Of a stretch of DNA of 64,000 nt, positions 47,077-56,758 are shown piece by piece. How positions within the stretch are numbered: position 1 is the stretch's first letter; each line of letters starts with the position of its first letter. The translations under genes and the position numbers were made by a program. The notes below the pieces were generated by a model. It was given only the letters and a program-made list of their open reading frames with translations. It was not told where the DNA came from and did not search any database. Source of the DNA: Pseudoalteromonas citrea (lineage in GTDB: Bacteria; Pseudomonadota; Gammaproteobacteria; Enterobacterales; Alteromonadaceae); NCBI RefSeq assembly GCF_000238375.3, contig NZ_AHBZ03000015.1:124001-188000 (forward strand). The letters run 5' to 3'.

Positions 47077-48360
47077 ATGAATGTACTGGTCATTGGCAGT
47101 GGCGGTCGTGAACACGCTCTTGCGTTCAAAGCCGCTCAAAACCCTTCAGTAAAAACTGTATTTGTTGCACCTGGTAATGCAGGGACAGCCCTAGAGCCTA
47201 AACTAGAAAATGTGGCTATCAAGGTTGAAGACCTCGATGCACTTGTTTCATTTTCAAAAGAAAATAATGTTGAGTTGACCATTGTTGGCCCTGAAGTACC
47301 ACTGGTACTTGGCGTTGTTGACAGGTTTCGTGAAGAAGACCTTGCGATTTTTGGTCCAACCGCTGCGGCAGCGCAGCTTGAAGGATCAAAGTCGTTTACA
47401 AAAGACTTCTTAGCACGTCACGATATTCCTACTGCTGACTATGAAACTTTTGAGCAAATCGAGCCTGCGCTTGTCTACTTGAAAGAAAAAGGCGCACCAA
47501 TTGTCATTAAAGCCGATGGCTTGGCAGCTGGTAAAGGTGTTATTGTTGCGATGACAGAAGCAGAAGCTGAAGAAGCCATTCGTGATATGCTCGCTGGTAA
47601 CGCATTTGGTGAAGCTGGCAGCCGCGTCGTAATTGAAGAGTTCCTTGAGGGTGAAGAAGCTTCATTTATCGTCATGGTAGATGGTAAAAATGTTTTACCC
47701 TTTGCAACCAGCCAAGATCATAAACGTGCATTTAATGGTGATTTAGGTCCAAATACTGGCGGTATGGGTGCGTATTCACCTGCACCAGTTGTCACAGCTG
47801 ACATTCATCAACGCATTATGGATGAAGTTATCTTTCCAACCGTCAATGGGATGGCAAGTGAAGGTAACCCATACACAGGTTTCCTATACGCAGGCCTGAT
47901 GATTGCCGCTGATGGTACGCCGAAAGTGATTGAATATAATTGTCGCTTTGGTGATCCTGAAACACAGCCTATTATGCTTCGTCTACAATCAGATCTCGTA
48001 GAACTGATTGAAGCTGCTAATCGTCAAGAGCTTGATAGTACGCCTATTAAGTTTGACCCACGCGCAGCTGTTGGCGTAGTACTCGCAGCGAAAGGTTACC
48101 CTGCGAGTTACCCTAAGGGTGATGTCATTTCTGGGTTACAGGTAAGCTATGCTGAGGGTGAAAAAGTCTTCCACGCCGGTACTAAGCAAGATGGTGAAAA
48201 CGTTGTCACGGCAGGTGGACGCGTGTTATGTGCGACAGCATTAGGCCACACAGTGACCGAAGCACAAAAGCGCGCTTATGCACTGGCAAAAGATATTAAG
48301 TGGGCCGGTGTTGAATACCGTACCGATATTGCCTACCGTGCTATTGCCAGAGAGCAATAG
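47077..48360 (+). CDS. purD: Phosphoribosylamine-glycine ligase
   Basis: GAR synthetase, the second step of purine synthesis. The 427 residues start MNVLVIGSGGREHALAFKAA and include the ATP-grasp motifs KADGLAAGKGVIVA, EEFLEGEEASFIVMVDG, DHKRAFNGDLGPNTGGMGAYSPAP and EYNCRFGDPETQ. A terminator follows. Confidence 0.98.
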   Translation: MNVLVIGSGGREHALAFKAAQNPSVKTVFVAPGNAGTALEPKLENVAIKVEDLDALVSFSKENNVELTIVGPEVPLVLGVVDRFREEDLAIFGPTAAAAQLEGSKSFTKDFLARHDIPTADYETFEQIEPALVYLKEKGAPIVIKADGLAAGKGVIVAMTEAEAEEAIRDMLAGNAFGEAGSRVVIEEFLEGEEASFIVMVDGKNVLPFATSQDHKRAFNGDLGPNTGGMGAYSPAPVVTADIHQRIMDEVIFPTVNGMASEGNPYTGFLYAGLMIAADGTPKVIEYNCRFGDPETQPIMLRLQSDLVELIEAANRQELDSTPIKFDPRAAVGVVLAAKGYPASYPKGDVISGLQVSYAEGEKVFHAGTKQDGENVVTAGGRVLCATALGHTVTEAQKRAYALAKDIKWAGVEYRTDIAYRAIAREQ

Positions 48361-48380
48361 GCAACGAAGTTAATATAATA

Positions 48381-48407
48381 AGGCCAGCACTCGCTGGCCT
48401 TTTCTTT
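48381..48407 (+). terminator. Intrinsic terminator of purD
   Basis: Stem AGGCCAGC (48381-48388) and GCTGGCCT (48393-48400), four-base loop, then TTTCTTT. Confidence 0.88.
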
Positions 48408-48490
48408 ACTCTCTCGTAACTTACGTCATTCGCATCACACTAAAAATTGGGTATACTCAATGCATTAGTAAAATAATTAGGATTGCGCTC

Positions 48491-49039
48491 ATGACTGACA
48501 AATACCGAGTCGTATTTGCGAGCTTAAATGACGGAATAGCTGCCTCTGATGCCATTACCAATTTAAGCCAAAGACTGAAGATCCCCGAGTCAAAAGTACA
48601 AGCATTCTTTGCCAATAAACCCTTATTTTCACCCGCAGATAAGGAAAAAAGTGCAAAACAAATTAAATTACTCAATTCGATGGGGATCAATGCTAAATTA
48701 CAAGCCTTTGGCACCCCCTCTTCAACCGTAGAGCAAACCGCTCAAACCCAACGAGATGAAAGATTATTTGGTGCATTAGATTACATCACAAGCAGCTTGA
48801 TCAGAATTGAAGAGCGCCTAGAAGAGTTGGAACAACGTCTTCCTGAACAGCCTGCAGAAAGTATGGAACAAGCTGCTGAGCAATGGGAAGATGATGAGTT
48901 ATTTGAGGAATTGGAATTAGATAGCCCAGCCCCTAAACGTAGTAAAGTACAATACGGCCTAGGTGTCGTGCTGATACTTTTATTAATCGTTCTCGCAATC
49001 GCGATTGCTTTTCCTGAACTCATTACATTAGAAATATGA
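48491..49039 (+). CDS. Hypothetical tail-anchored protein upstream of fau
   Basis: I do not recognise this 182-residue protein. The first 80 residues form a compact domain (KYRVVFASLNDGIAASD... with KPLFSPADKEKSAKQ), followed by a predicted coiled coil (ALDYITSSLIRIEERLEEL), an acidic linker rich in Glu, and one C-terminal membrane helix (GLGVVLILLLIVLAIAIAF) with only a few residues beyond it. That layout suggests a cytoplasmic domain tethered to the inner membrane. It overlaps the fau start by four bases (ATGA), so the two are translationally coupled. Confidence 0.75.
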   Translation: MTDKYRVVFASLNDGIAASDAITNLSQRLKIPESKVQAFFANKPLFSPADKEKSAKQIKLLNSMGINAKLQAFGTPSSTVEQTAQTQRDERLFGALDYITSSLIRIEERLEELEQRLPEQPAESMEQAAEQWEDDELFEELELDSPAPKRSKVQYGLGVVLILLLIVLAIAIAFPELITLEI

Positions 49040-49647
49040 CTGCAACCACATCAGGTACAATTCAAGAAGAACGTGCATTAATTCGTAAAACCGTACGAAA
49101 TGCACGCAACAGCTTGTCTATAGCTGAACAAAAAGAAGCCGAAACGGCCCTGTGTATTAATTTTTCTCAACATATAAAACTCGATAAACCAGCCCATATA
49201 GCCCTATATTTGAGCAACGATGGAGAACTAAGTACGAAGCAATTAATACAACACCTTACAGAAGAAAATCACACCATTTACCTGCCCATAATACACCCTT
49301 TCAACGGCACAACATTACTCTTTCAAAGATATGAGAAAAATTCACCCATGATCGCTAATCGCTATGCTATCTTGGAACCTAAGTTGAATTGTAGCCATAT
49401 ATGCCCTCTTTATTCGCTTGACTACCTATTTACACCGCTCGTTGCTTTTGACGAGGTTGGCAATCGCTTAGGTATGGGCGGCGGTTACTACGACAAAACA
49501 TTAGCAAACTATCACAATACTGGTGCGACAAAGCCCGTTATTGTTGGGCTGGCTCATGATTGTCAAAAAGTCCAACAGTTGCCGATTGCGGCGTGGGATG
49601 TACCATTAAAGCATATATTAACACCAAGCAAACTTTACAGTTGGTAA
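49036..49647 (+). CDS. fau: 5-formyltetrahydrofolate cyclo-ligase
   Basis: Converts 5-formyl-THF to 5,10-methenyl-THF with ATP; also called YgfA. The 203 residues show ALIRKTVRNARNSLS, the ILEPKLN segment, and the signature NRLGMGGGYYDKTLA, which forms the phosphate loop. In many gammaproteobacteria this gene follows zapA and the 6S RNA gene; neither is upstream here, because the preceding coding region overlaps it. Confidence 0.94.
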   Translation: MTATTSGTIQEERALIRKTVRNARNSLSIAEQKEAETALCINFSQHIKLDKPAHIALYLSNDGELSTKQLIQHLTEENHTIYLPIIHPFNGTTLLFQRYEKNSPMIANRYAILEPKLNCSHICPLYSLDYLFTPLVAFDEVGNRLGMGGGYYDKTLANYHNTGATKPVIVGLAHDCQKVQQLPIAAWDVPLKHILTPSKLYSW

Positions 49648-49721
49648 ATCATTTGGCCAGTATTTTATGACATTTTTTAGGGTATACTGCGATAAATTTT
49701 GACAACAAAGTGAATTGCGTT

Positions 49722-50375
49722 ATGACCCAAGATGAAATGAAAAAAGCAGCTGCGTGGGCTGCACTAGATTACATAGAAGAAAATACCATAGTTGGCGTGG
49801 GCACGGGATCTACCGTTAACCACTTTATAGATGCACTGGGCTCAATTAAAGACACCATTAAAGGCGCGGTTTCTAGTTCAGAAGCATCAACGGAAAAGCT
49901 AAAAGCACTCGGAATTGAAGTATTTGAGCTAAATGATGTCGCTCAACTCGATGTTTACGTAGATGGCGCCGATGAAATAAATCATAGCAATGACATGATC
50001 AAAGGCGGCGGTGCGGCTTTAACTAGAGAAAAAATTGTTGCTGCTGTGGCAAATAAATTTATCTGTATTGTTGATGATACTAAGCATGTTGACACACTTG
50101 GTGCATTTGCATTGCCCGTAGAAGTTATTCCTATGGCAAGAAGCTATGTAGCAAGAGAATTATTAAAGCTTGGCGGCGACCCGGTATATAGGCATGGCGT
50201 AACAACTGATAATGGTAACGTTATCTTAGACGTTCATGGCTTAAGTATCTCTGAGCCAAAGCAACTTGAAGAAAAAATTAACCAAATCGTGGGCGTAGTG
50301 ACAAATGGTCTATTTGCACAACGCGGCGCTGACATTGTGATAACTGGTACCCAAAAGGGGCCAAATATAAATTAA
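49722..50375 (+). CDS. rpiA: Ribose-5-phosphate isomerase A
   Basis: Interconverts ribose-5-phosphate and ribulose-5-phosphate. From ATG 49722 the product is 217 residues with [54 protein letters not shown] and the C-terminal [15 protein letters not shown] -10-like TATACT at 49683-49688 could be its promoter. serA follows after 12 bases, the E. coli arrangement on one strand in this case. Confidence 0.97.
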   Translation: MTQDEMKKAAAWAALDYIEENTIVGVGTGSTVNHFIDALGSIKDTIKGAVSSSEASTEKLKALGIEVFELNDVAQLDVYVDGADEINHSNDMIKGGGAALTREKIVAAVANKFICIVDDTKHVDTLGAFALPVEVIPMARSYVARELLKLGGDPVYRHGVTTDNGNVILDVHGLSISEPKQLEEKINQIVGVVTNGLFAQRGADIVITGTQKGPNIN

Positions 50376-50387
50376 CAGGAATGAGTC

Positions 50388-51617
50388 ATGAGTACGGTAT
50401 CGTTAGCAAAAGAGAAGATCAAAATATTGTTGTTAGAAGGTATTCACCAAAGTGCCGTCGAAACGCTAAAGCGCAATGGCTACAGCAACATTGATTATGT
50501 CAAAACCTCGTTACCTGAAAGTGAACTTATTGAGCGGATCAAAGACGTTCACTTTGTCGGGCTCCGCTCACGTACGAATCTATCACAAACCGTATTAAAC
50601 GCCGCAGAGAAGTTAGTTGCTGTAGGTTGCTTTTGTATTGGTACCAACCAAGTTGCACTAGATGCAGCCAGAGAGCGCGGCATTGCGGTGTTCAATGCAC
50701 CCTTTTCAAATACTCGCTCAGTTGCAGAGCTCGTCTTAGGAGAAATTTTACTACTACTAAGAGGGATCCCGCAACGAAATGCCATGGCACACCGTGGAGA
50801 ATGGTTAAAATCTGCAGTCGGCTCTTATGAAGCTCGAGGAAAAACACTCGGCATCATTGGCTATGGACATATCGGTACTCAGCTTGGGATCATGGCAGAA
50901 AACATTGGCATGCGTGTTGAGTTTTACGATATTGAAGACAAGCTCACACTCGGTAATGCCCAACAAGTACAAAACTTAACGCATTTATTGCAACGTGCAG
51001 ACGTGATCAGCCTCCATGTACCAGAAACCCCGTCTACCAAAAACTTAATTGGTATGGCAGAGTTAGAAGTCATGAAGCAAGGTGCTATTTTAATTAACGC
51101 ATCTCGTGGTACTGTTGTGGATATTGACGCTTTGGCTGAGTCACTACGTGACCGTAAACTCTCTGGTGCAGCGATTGATGTATTTCCAACAGAACCTAAA
51201 TCAAATGACGAAGAGTTTGTATCGCCATTGCGTGAATTTGATAATGTGATTTTAACCCCTCATGTGGGTGGCTCTACTCAAGAAGCACAAGAGAATATTG
51301 GCATAGAAGTGGCAGGTAAGATTGCGAAATATTCAGACAATGGGTCTACACTGAGTGCTGTGAACTTTCCTGAAGTGTCTCTTCCTGAGCTTGCTAATCG
51401 CAGCCGTTTACTCCATGTTCATCAAAACCGTCCAGGTGTATTAACACAAATTAACCAGGCCTTTGCTCAACATGGTATCAACATCGCTGCGCAGTATTTA
51501 CAAACTGATGAGTCTATTGGTTATGTGGTTATCGACGTAGACAGTGATCACTCAGAAGTCGCGTTGAAAGAATTGAGCGCGGTTGAAGGCACTATTAGAG
51601 CGCGGATCTTGCATTAA
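50388..51617 (+). CDS. serA: D-3-phosphoglycerate dehydrogenase
   Basis: First step of serine synthesis. The 409 residues match the E. coli type: substrate domain with VGLRSRTNLSQ, NAD-binding IIGYGHIGTQLGIMAE, INASRGTVVDIDAL, ILTPHVGGSTQEAQ, and a C-terminal ACT domain (LLHVHQNRPGVLTQINQAF) for serine feedback. A terminator follows. Confidence 0.98.
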   Translation: MSTVSLAKEKIKILLLEGIHQSAVETLKRNGYSNIDYVKTSLPESELIERIKDVHFVGLRSRTNLSQTVLNAAEKLVAVGCFCIGTNQVALDAARERGIAVFNAPFSNTRSVAELVLGEILLLLRGIPQRNAMAHRGEWLKSAVGSYEARGKTLGIIGYGHIGTQLGIMAENIGMRVEFYDIEDKLTLGNAQQVQNLTHLLQRADVISLHVPETPSTKNLIGMAELEVMKQGAILINASRGTVVDIDALAESLRDRKLSGAAIDVFPTEPKSNDEEFVSPLREFDNVILTPHVGGSTQEAQENIGIEVAGKIAKYSDNGSTLSAVNFPEVSLPELANRSRLLHVHQNRPGVLTQINQAFAQHGINIAAQYLQTDESIGYVVIDVDSDHSEVALKELSAVEGTIRARILH

Positions 51618-51634
51618 TCGCAGGCTTTTATCAG

Positions 51635-51669
51635 AGGGAAATGACGTTGTTCGCCATTTCCCCTTTTTT
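51635..51669 (+). terminator. Intrinsic terminator of rpiA-serA
   Basis: Stem GGGAAATG (51635-51642) and CATTTCCC (51654-51661), then two more paired bases beyond a mismatch, followed by six T. Confidence 0.8.
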
Positions 51670-51701
51670 ATGAGTACTTAATTTACCGTAGAGAGCTTAG
51701 G

Positions 51702-52622
51702 CTATTTACCTTGAACCTCTAAGTTTAGTAATTTAGCCAATTCCTCTGGCTGCCCAGCCAACATCATAGCCTGTTGAGATAATGATTCAATATCACTATT
51801 CTCTGGCAAAGACACAGACAAACTAAACGACTCTTTACCCTGAGCGAATGCGATGACAGCATCCTTTGCTGCTTGCGGGATCGGAGCCTGTGCTAACTGC
51901 ATTTGGAGCATATTTTCGAAGCTGGCTTGATCTAACCCAGCCGCCGCGACCTGCTCATCAAGCAACTGAGCCAGTTGTCCTTTATCTCCAATCTTAACTT
52001 TTAAAGACTTAGGCGCCAATTGCTGCATTGCATCCATTACTTTGGTTTGCATCTGCAACTGCTCTTCAACAGTTAATGCTGATGTATTTTGTGCCTTTTG
52101 CATTTCAAAAGACACCTCCATTAATGGCGTGCTATTATTGAGTTCCATGTCAAAGTTAAGCCCCGAGATCCCTTGCGCAGCCAGATCCATTTTTAGTCGG
52201 CTATATCCTGTTTGCGCATCATATGCTAAAGACGTCCCAAAATTATATCGCGCATCTAGCAAAGCTTTAGGTACATTTGTATTGTCTGCTTTAATTGCAT
52301 CTGACAGTGTAAAGCCTTTCATATTGATTTCAGTAAACTCACTGATTTTGTCTTCTTCGTAACCAATAAGAACAATTTCATCAATGCTAAATGCTACCGC
52401 ACCTTCTAGGTCTGACACAGTCAAGCCATTAACCACAATATTGCCATTAAATACATTTGCTGATGCATCCGCATAATCAAACTGCATACCAGACTCACTC
52501 GCTGAAAGTGCAAATTGTGCTTGCAACTTGTCATCAACAAGCTGATTTACATGCGATTGCATTGCCACATAACCCGCAGCAAGTGCTCCCGTGGCCAACA
52601 AAATAATGACTGATTTTTTCAT
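51702..52622 (-). CDS. Hypothetical membrane-anchored periplasmic protein (DUF945/YdgA-like)
   Basis: Protein of 306 residues with an N-terminal signal anchor (VIILLATGALAAGYVAM), a domain with VNGLTVSDLEGAVAFSIDEIVL, and a long Gln/Ala-rich helical C-terminal half. The layout loosely resembles YdgA/DUF945 proteins, which are of unknown function in envelope biology; I am not sure of the family. It is 14 bases downstream of radA on the same strand. Confidence 0.65.
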   Translation of the reverse strand: MKKSVIILLATGALAAGYVAMQSHVNQLVDDKLQAQFALSASESGMQFDYADASANVFNGNIVVNGLTVSDLEGAVAFSIDEIVLIGYEEDKISEFTEINMKGFTLSDAIKADNTNVPKALLDARYNFGTSLAYDAQTGYSRLKMDLAAQGISGLNFDMELNNSTPLMEVSFEMQKAQNTSALTVEEQLQMQTKVMDAMQQLAPKSLKVKIGDKGQLAQLLDEQVAAAGLDQASFENMLQMQLAQAPIPQAAKDAVIAFAQGKESFSLSVSLPENSDIESLSQQAMMLAGQPEELAKLLNLEVQGK

Positions 52623-52635
52623 TTACTTTTCCGTA

Positions 52636-54006
52636 TTAAAATAAAGCTTCAAGGGCATCGCTTAAGCAATTAACTGCTATGATCTCCATCCCCTCGATGA
52701 TTTCCTTTGGTTTATTTGCACTTGGTACAATAGCACGTTTGAAGCCATGCTTGGCCGCTTCTTTTAACCTTTCTTGGCCGCTTGGCACTGGTCTTATTTC
52801 ACCGCCAAGGCCCACTTCACCAAAGACCACCAGCTCTCGGTCAAGAGCATAGTTTTTAAAGCTAGACACAAGCGCTGTGATCAAGGCCAGATCGGCACTG
52901 GTTTCAGAGACTTTGACACCCCCTACCACATTCACAAATACATCTTGATCCGCAACTTGCAAGCCCCCGTGACGGTGCAGCACAGCTAATAACATAGCCA
53001 ATCGATTCTGCTCTAAACCAACCGTCACGCGTCGAGGGTTAGCTAATTGAGAGTAATCAACTAGAGCTTGTACTTCAACAAGCAAAGGGCGCGTTCCCTC
53101 CCAAATAACCATTACCAATGAGCCTGGCGTTTGTTCTTCACCGCGATTAAGAAAAATAGCTGAGGGGTTACTTACCTCTTTAAGCCCCTGTCCCGTCATC
53201 GCAAATACGCCTAGCTCATTCACTGCACCAAAACGGTTCTTGTTTCCGCGCAATGTTCTAAATCGACTATCGCTACTGCCTTCAAGTAAAATAGAGCAAT
53301 CAATACAGTGCTCAAGTACTTTAGGACCTGCCAAAGAGCCATCTTTGGTCACATGTCCTACCATAAAAATTGCGACCTGATTTTGCTTTGCAAAACGCGT
53401 TAAATAGGCCGCACTTTCTCGTACCTGCGACACACTACCCGGTGCTGACTGCACATCACTCATATGCATTACTTGAATAGAGTCAATAACCATGATGCTG
53501 GGCTTTTCTTTAAGTGCTAACTGACAAATTGTCTCTACATTAGTTTCCGCTAATGTGCGTAATTTATTAGTAGGTAACCCTAATCGGTGTGCGCGCATGG
53601 CCACTTGCTGCAAGGACTCCTCACCAGTGACATATAGCGTATTCATCGACTCGGCCAACATACACATAGTTTGTAATAACACAGTACTCTTACCGGCTCC
53701 AGGTGAGCCACCGATTAAAATGGCACTGCCAGGAACCACCCCACCACCTAATACTCGGTCAAATTCTTTAAACCCCGTAGTAAAACGCGGTAGGCTCTCT
53801 AGGTTAACCTCATCTAGCGTTTGCACGGTTGCTTCAACCATGCCGGCATAGCCAGACATCGCTGAGCTTTTAGGCGCGGCTTTAACTGACGGTACTCTAA
53901 ACTCCGTGATCGTATTCCAAGCACGGCATTCCGAGCATTGGCCTTGCCAACGCGCAAACTCCGCACCACAATCATTACATACAAATGCAGTTTTCTTTTT
54001 TACCAT
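52636..54006 (-). CDS. radA: DNA repair protein RadA (Sms)
   Basis: RadA is a hexameric helicase-like ATPase that extends D-loops during recombination. The 456 residues begin with a C4 zinc motif CNDCGAEFARWQGQCSEC, then Walker A GGSPGAGKST, the KNRFG motif characteristic of RadA, and a C-terminal Lon-protease-like domain with FGEVGLGGEIRPV. It is divergent from the PilZ gene across 209 bases that include a perfect inverted repeat. Confidence 0.97.
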   Translation of the reverse strand: MVKKKTAFVCNDCGAEFARWQGQCSECRAWNTITEFRVPSVKAAPKSSAMSGYAGMVEATVQTLDEVNLESLPRFTTGFKEFDRVLGGGVVPGSAILIGGSPGAGKSTVLLQTMCMLAESMNTLYVTGEESLQQVAMRAHRLGLPTNKLRTLAETNVETICQLALKEKPSIMVIDSIQVMHMSDVQSAPGSVSQVRESAAYLTRFAKQNQVAIFMVGHVTKDGSLAGPKVLEHCIDCSILLEGSSDSRFRTLRGNKNRFGAVNELGVFAMTGQGLKEVSNPSAIFLNRGEEQTPGSLVMVIWEGTRPLLVEVQALVDYSQLANPRRVTVGLEQNRLAMLLAVLHRHGGLQVADQDVFVNVVGGVKVSETSADLALITALVSSFKNYALDRELVVFGEVGLGGEIRPVPSGQERLKEAAKHGFKRAIVPSANKPKEIIEGMEIIAVNCLSDALEALF

Positions 54007-54119
54007 AATACAGGCACACTTTTTGCTTATTTAACTTTTAATCCAACTTATTCGGCAATATATACGAAATACTGGCACTAACAAGCTGAGTTTCTTTAAT
54101 TGTTTAAGAATAATGTTAA

Positions 54120-54141
54120 CTATGACCTAATATTGTCATAG
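54120..54141. promoter_or_regulatory. Perfect inverted repeat between radA and the PilZ gene
   Basis: CTATGAC (54120-54126), eight bases, GTCATAG (54135-54141). A two-fold symmetric element of this size in a divergent intergenic region looks like an operator for a dimeric regulator; I cannot name the regulator. Confidence 0.45.
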
Positions 54142-54214
54142 TATTGGCTAAGTATTTAAAAAATTATAACGATATAGCCTCACGGCACGAATACAGGTAT
54201 GAATACGGTTCATT

Positions 54215-56710
54215 ATGGCTGAAGATAAGCTGCAAAAATATCAACCCCTCATCGACGACTTAAAGTTGCAATTAGGCGATCCTAATTTTGACCAAATTTT
54301 TGCACAAACGACTTCCTCACTTTCGAAGCCTGATCAATTCCTGTTAAAAATGGAAATGTCCCGCCTTTCTCAGCCGGTCGCCAGATTTATAGATTTACGA
54401 GGTCAAGTTGCCGGAGAAGTAAAACCTTATGAGCACGATGGCAAACAGCACTTCATGGATAACGTCGCTATTGACGTATTTGAAGAAGAGCTGGCACGCC
54501 ATGGTAAATATACCTTAGCCGTCTATGAAGCGGTCATGCACACCGAAAATAACTATAAGGTGATGCAAAAAAACCAAGACGAAGAAGAAAGCACACCACA
54601 AGCTGGCATTAAAACGGAGAGCGGAGCAAAGTTAATTCGCTTCGCATCATATGAAAGCCGCTGTGAAGAGCGCATGAATTACTCGATAAAAATCACCGTC
54701 GATTTTGGTAAAGATGGTACGGTGTCGGCCACCACTTCAGATATTTCTCTCAGTGGTGCAAAAATCAAAGTGTCACCTAATTACAGCGCTGTACCCGGTC
54801 AATTAATTGGTATTCGCCTTGTCGGGCTTGAGCAAGATTTTGAATTAGGGCTCAAAGGTGGCATTCAATATGAAGTGGTTGCGATAGAACCCGTTTCTCG
54901 TGATTACCAGCATATTCGCTTAAAGCGAACTTTCATTGAAAACAATTCCGGTTTTGACGAATTTTTACAAAGCTTCATTCATGGTAATAAGCGCCGTTAC
55001 AAAATAAATTTAGATAACACCATGGATGCGGTCGTTTGCAAAGGTTATGAGCAATTTTACTTACCCAGAGTCAGCTCACTATTTGTGTATTTTGCCAAAA
55101 AAGGCAAACACTTACTGCCTACAATTGCGCTCACCAATGAAAACAATGCGTTTGTTAACTATTACTTTGAAGATGAAAGAAAAGTCTCATCTTTATACAG
55201 CATCTTTAGTCAAAGTCGATTAGCGAAGATCCTCGCGTTTCCCAATGCGGTGAAAGAAGCCACAGTTTATACATTCACACACTCCAATAGCGGAAAAATT
55301 TACTATTACTCCGCGTTTGGTTATGAATTAGATGAGCACCCAGAATTAAAAGCCTTATTTTTAGGTTTTGGTAGCCAAAAAGACAGCTGGCGTACTTATA
55401 AAGTACAGCTAATGCCAAGCCATCACGAAGATGCCTATATTCCTTTATCTTTGCCTCTTAGTGCCGGTAAAAATGTAGAAAAGCTTAATAAACGCCCGAC
55501 TCCCCGAGTACAAGGCATTATTCAAGATGTGAAATTTTTAATGTTGCTCACTGATATTTCGAGTAAACAACAACTCGATGTATATCAAGCGCAGCAATTT
55601 GATAGCAACTCAGTTAACAAGCTCAAACAGTTTGGCCATGGCAGAGCGGCTAACCCTCCCGCGTTAGAAGTCGTTGCGCTTGAATATGTTAATTTACGCT
55701 CGCATAAACGCTACTTGTATAAAACAGCAGTAACCATGCACCTAGATGCAGACCATGCACTTACAGGTAATACGCGTGATTTCTCGGTGATGGGGCTGCA
55801 ATTGGAAACCCCTACCCCCTCGACGGTTAAAAAAGGCGATATTGTTCACCTTGAATTGCCTGATTTGCAAAAAATTACTAAGCAGCACCAATTAAACCAC
55901 TTACGCTATGAAGTGATGGCAGTGAGTAAATCAAAAACCATTATTAACCTTAAAGTAAGTAAGTTAACTGACTTACCGCATGTGGGAATGGCGTTCTTCA
56001 AACAGTTAATTGATATGAACAAAAGTAAACTACATGCATGTGAAGAAAGCCCCAAGATCCCCGGCCTTTCGACCGCGTTGCGTAATATGGTGACAAAAAC
56101 GGTCTGCCAATTTCCGCTTTATATCCATAAGGAATCTGCCTTATTCAGTATTGGTGCCATTGGCTTAGGTTTATACCCAACAAATTTACATAGACTGTTG
56201 ATGGCCTACCATAAAGGTGGCCCTGAACACTTAAATGCAACCAGTCTATTTCCAGAAAACTTTATTGAAGAACACTTAAATGAGGCGTTTCGCCATGCAT
56301 CACGTCAAGATAAGCCTCTCAAGTATACTGTATTTGTTCGCTTTGACTGTATGAAAGAGCGACTGTCTGAGGCATTAAAAAGCCAATGTGTTGCTTATGA
56401 TGAGCCCATAGAGCCACTTTATCTCTTTTTGAAAAAAGCGGTGAAAAAAGACATCTTATTTGTCTTCCACTTACATATTTCAAAAACAGGCCGACCAGAT
56501 ACTGACTATCTGGCTAACGAGTTAAAATACGTGAGCCATTATGCATTGCATAAAGCAAAAGATTTAGAAGAGGCGTTATGGTCTGTAACTGGGGTATGTG
56601 ACTTAATTGACATCAGCGATGAAGCAATACGCCAACTGGATATAGAACCAAGGTATGTTAGCGCCATGCAAGAACGCAAGAGAGCATGGCTTGATGGGCT
56701 ACTACATTAA
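54215..56710 (+). CDS. Large PilZ-domain protein, likely cyclic-di-GMP effector
   Basis: Soluble protein of 831 residues without signal peptide or clear membrane helix. Two complete PilZ ligand motifs are visible: RCEER (149-153) with DISLSG (176-181), and RSHKR (495-499) with DFSVMG (522-527). RxxxR plus (D/N)xSxxG is the established cyclic-di-GMP binding signature. A third, degenerate PilZ-like module seems to lie between them (NKRRYKINLDN onward). The N-terminal 130 residues and C-terminal 230 residues have no recognised domain. It is monocistronic. Function is inferred to be cyclic-di-GMP sensing, perhaps in surface attachment. Confidence 0.87.
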   Translation: MAEDKLQKYQPLIDDLKLQLGDPNFDQIFAQTTSSLSKPDQFLLKMEMSRLSQPVARFIDLRGQVAGEVKPYEHDGKQHFMDNVAIDVFEEELARHGKYTLAVYEAVMHTENNYKVMQKNQDEEESTPQAGIKTESGAKLIRFASYESRCEERMNYSIKITVDFGKDGTVSATTSDISLSGAKIKVSPNYSAVPGQLIGIRLVGLEQDFELGLKGGIQYEVVAIEPVSRDYQHIRLKRTFIENNSGFDEFLQSFIHGNKRRYKINLDNTMDAVVCKGYEQFYLPRVSSLFVYFAKKGKHLLPTIALTNENNAFVNYYFEDERKVSSLYSIFSQSRLAKILAFPNAVKEATVYTFTHSNSGKIYYYSAFGYELDEHPELKALFLGFGSQKDSWRTYKVQLMPSHHEDAYIPLSLPLSAGKNVEKLNKRPTPRVQGIIQDVKFLMLLTDISSKQQLDVYQAQQFDSNSVNKLKQFGHGRAANPPALEVVALEYVNLRSHKRYLYKTAVTMHLDADHALTGNTRDFSVMGLQLETPTPSTVKKGDIVHLELPDLQKITKQHQLNHLRYEVMAVSKSKTIINLKVSKLTDLPHVGMAFFKQLIDMNKSKLHACEESPKIPGLSTALRNMVTKTVCQFPLYIHKESALFSIGAIGLGLYPTNLHRLLMAYHKGGPEHLNATSLFPENFIEEHLNEAFRHASRQDKPLKYTVFVRFDCMKERLSEALKSQCVAYDEPIEPLYLFLKKAVKKDILFVFHLHISKTGRPDTDYLANELKYVSHYALHKAKDLEEALWSVTGVCDLIDISDEAIRQLDIEPRYVSAMQERKRAWLDGLLH

Positions 56711-56758
56711 GAAATAAAGAGTAGCCCAAGCCAGCATCAAACTATTTATAAGCGAATA

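Noticed and set aside
48408-49040. 6S RNA gene upstream of fau
   Set aside because: The upstream coding region runs into fau with a four-base overlap and shows no 6S-like fold region; nothing supports ssrS here.
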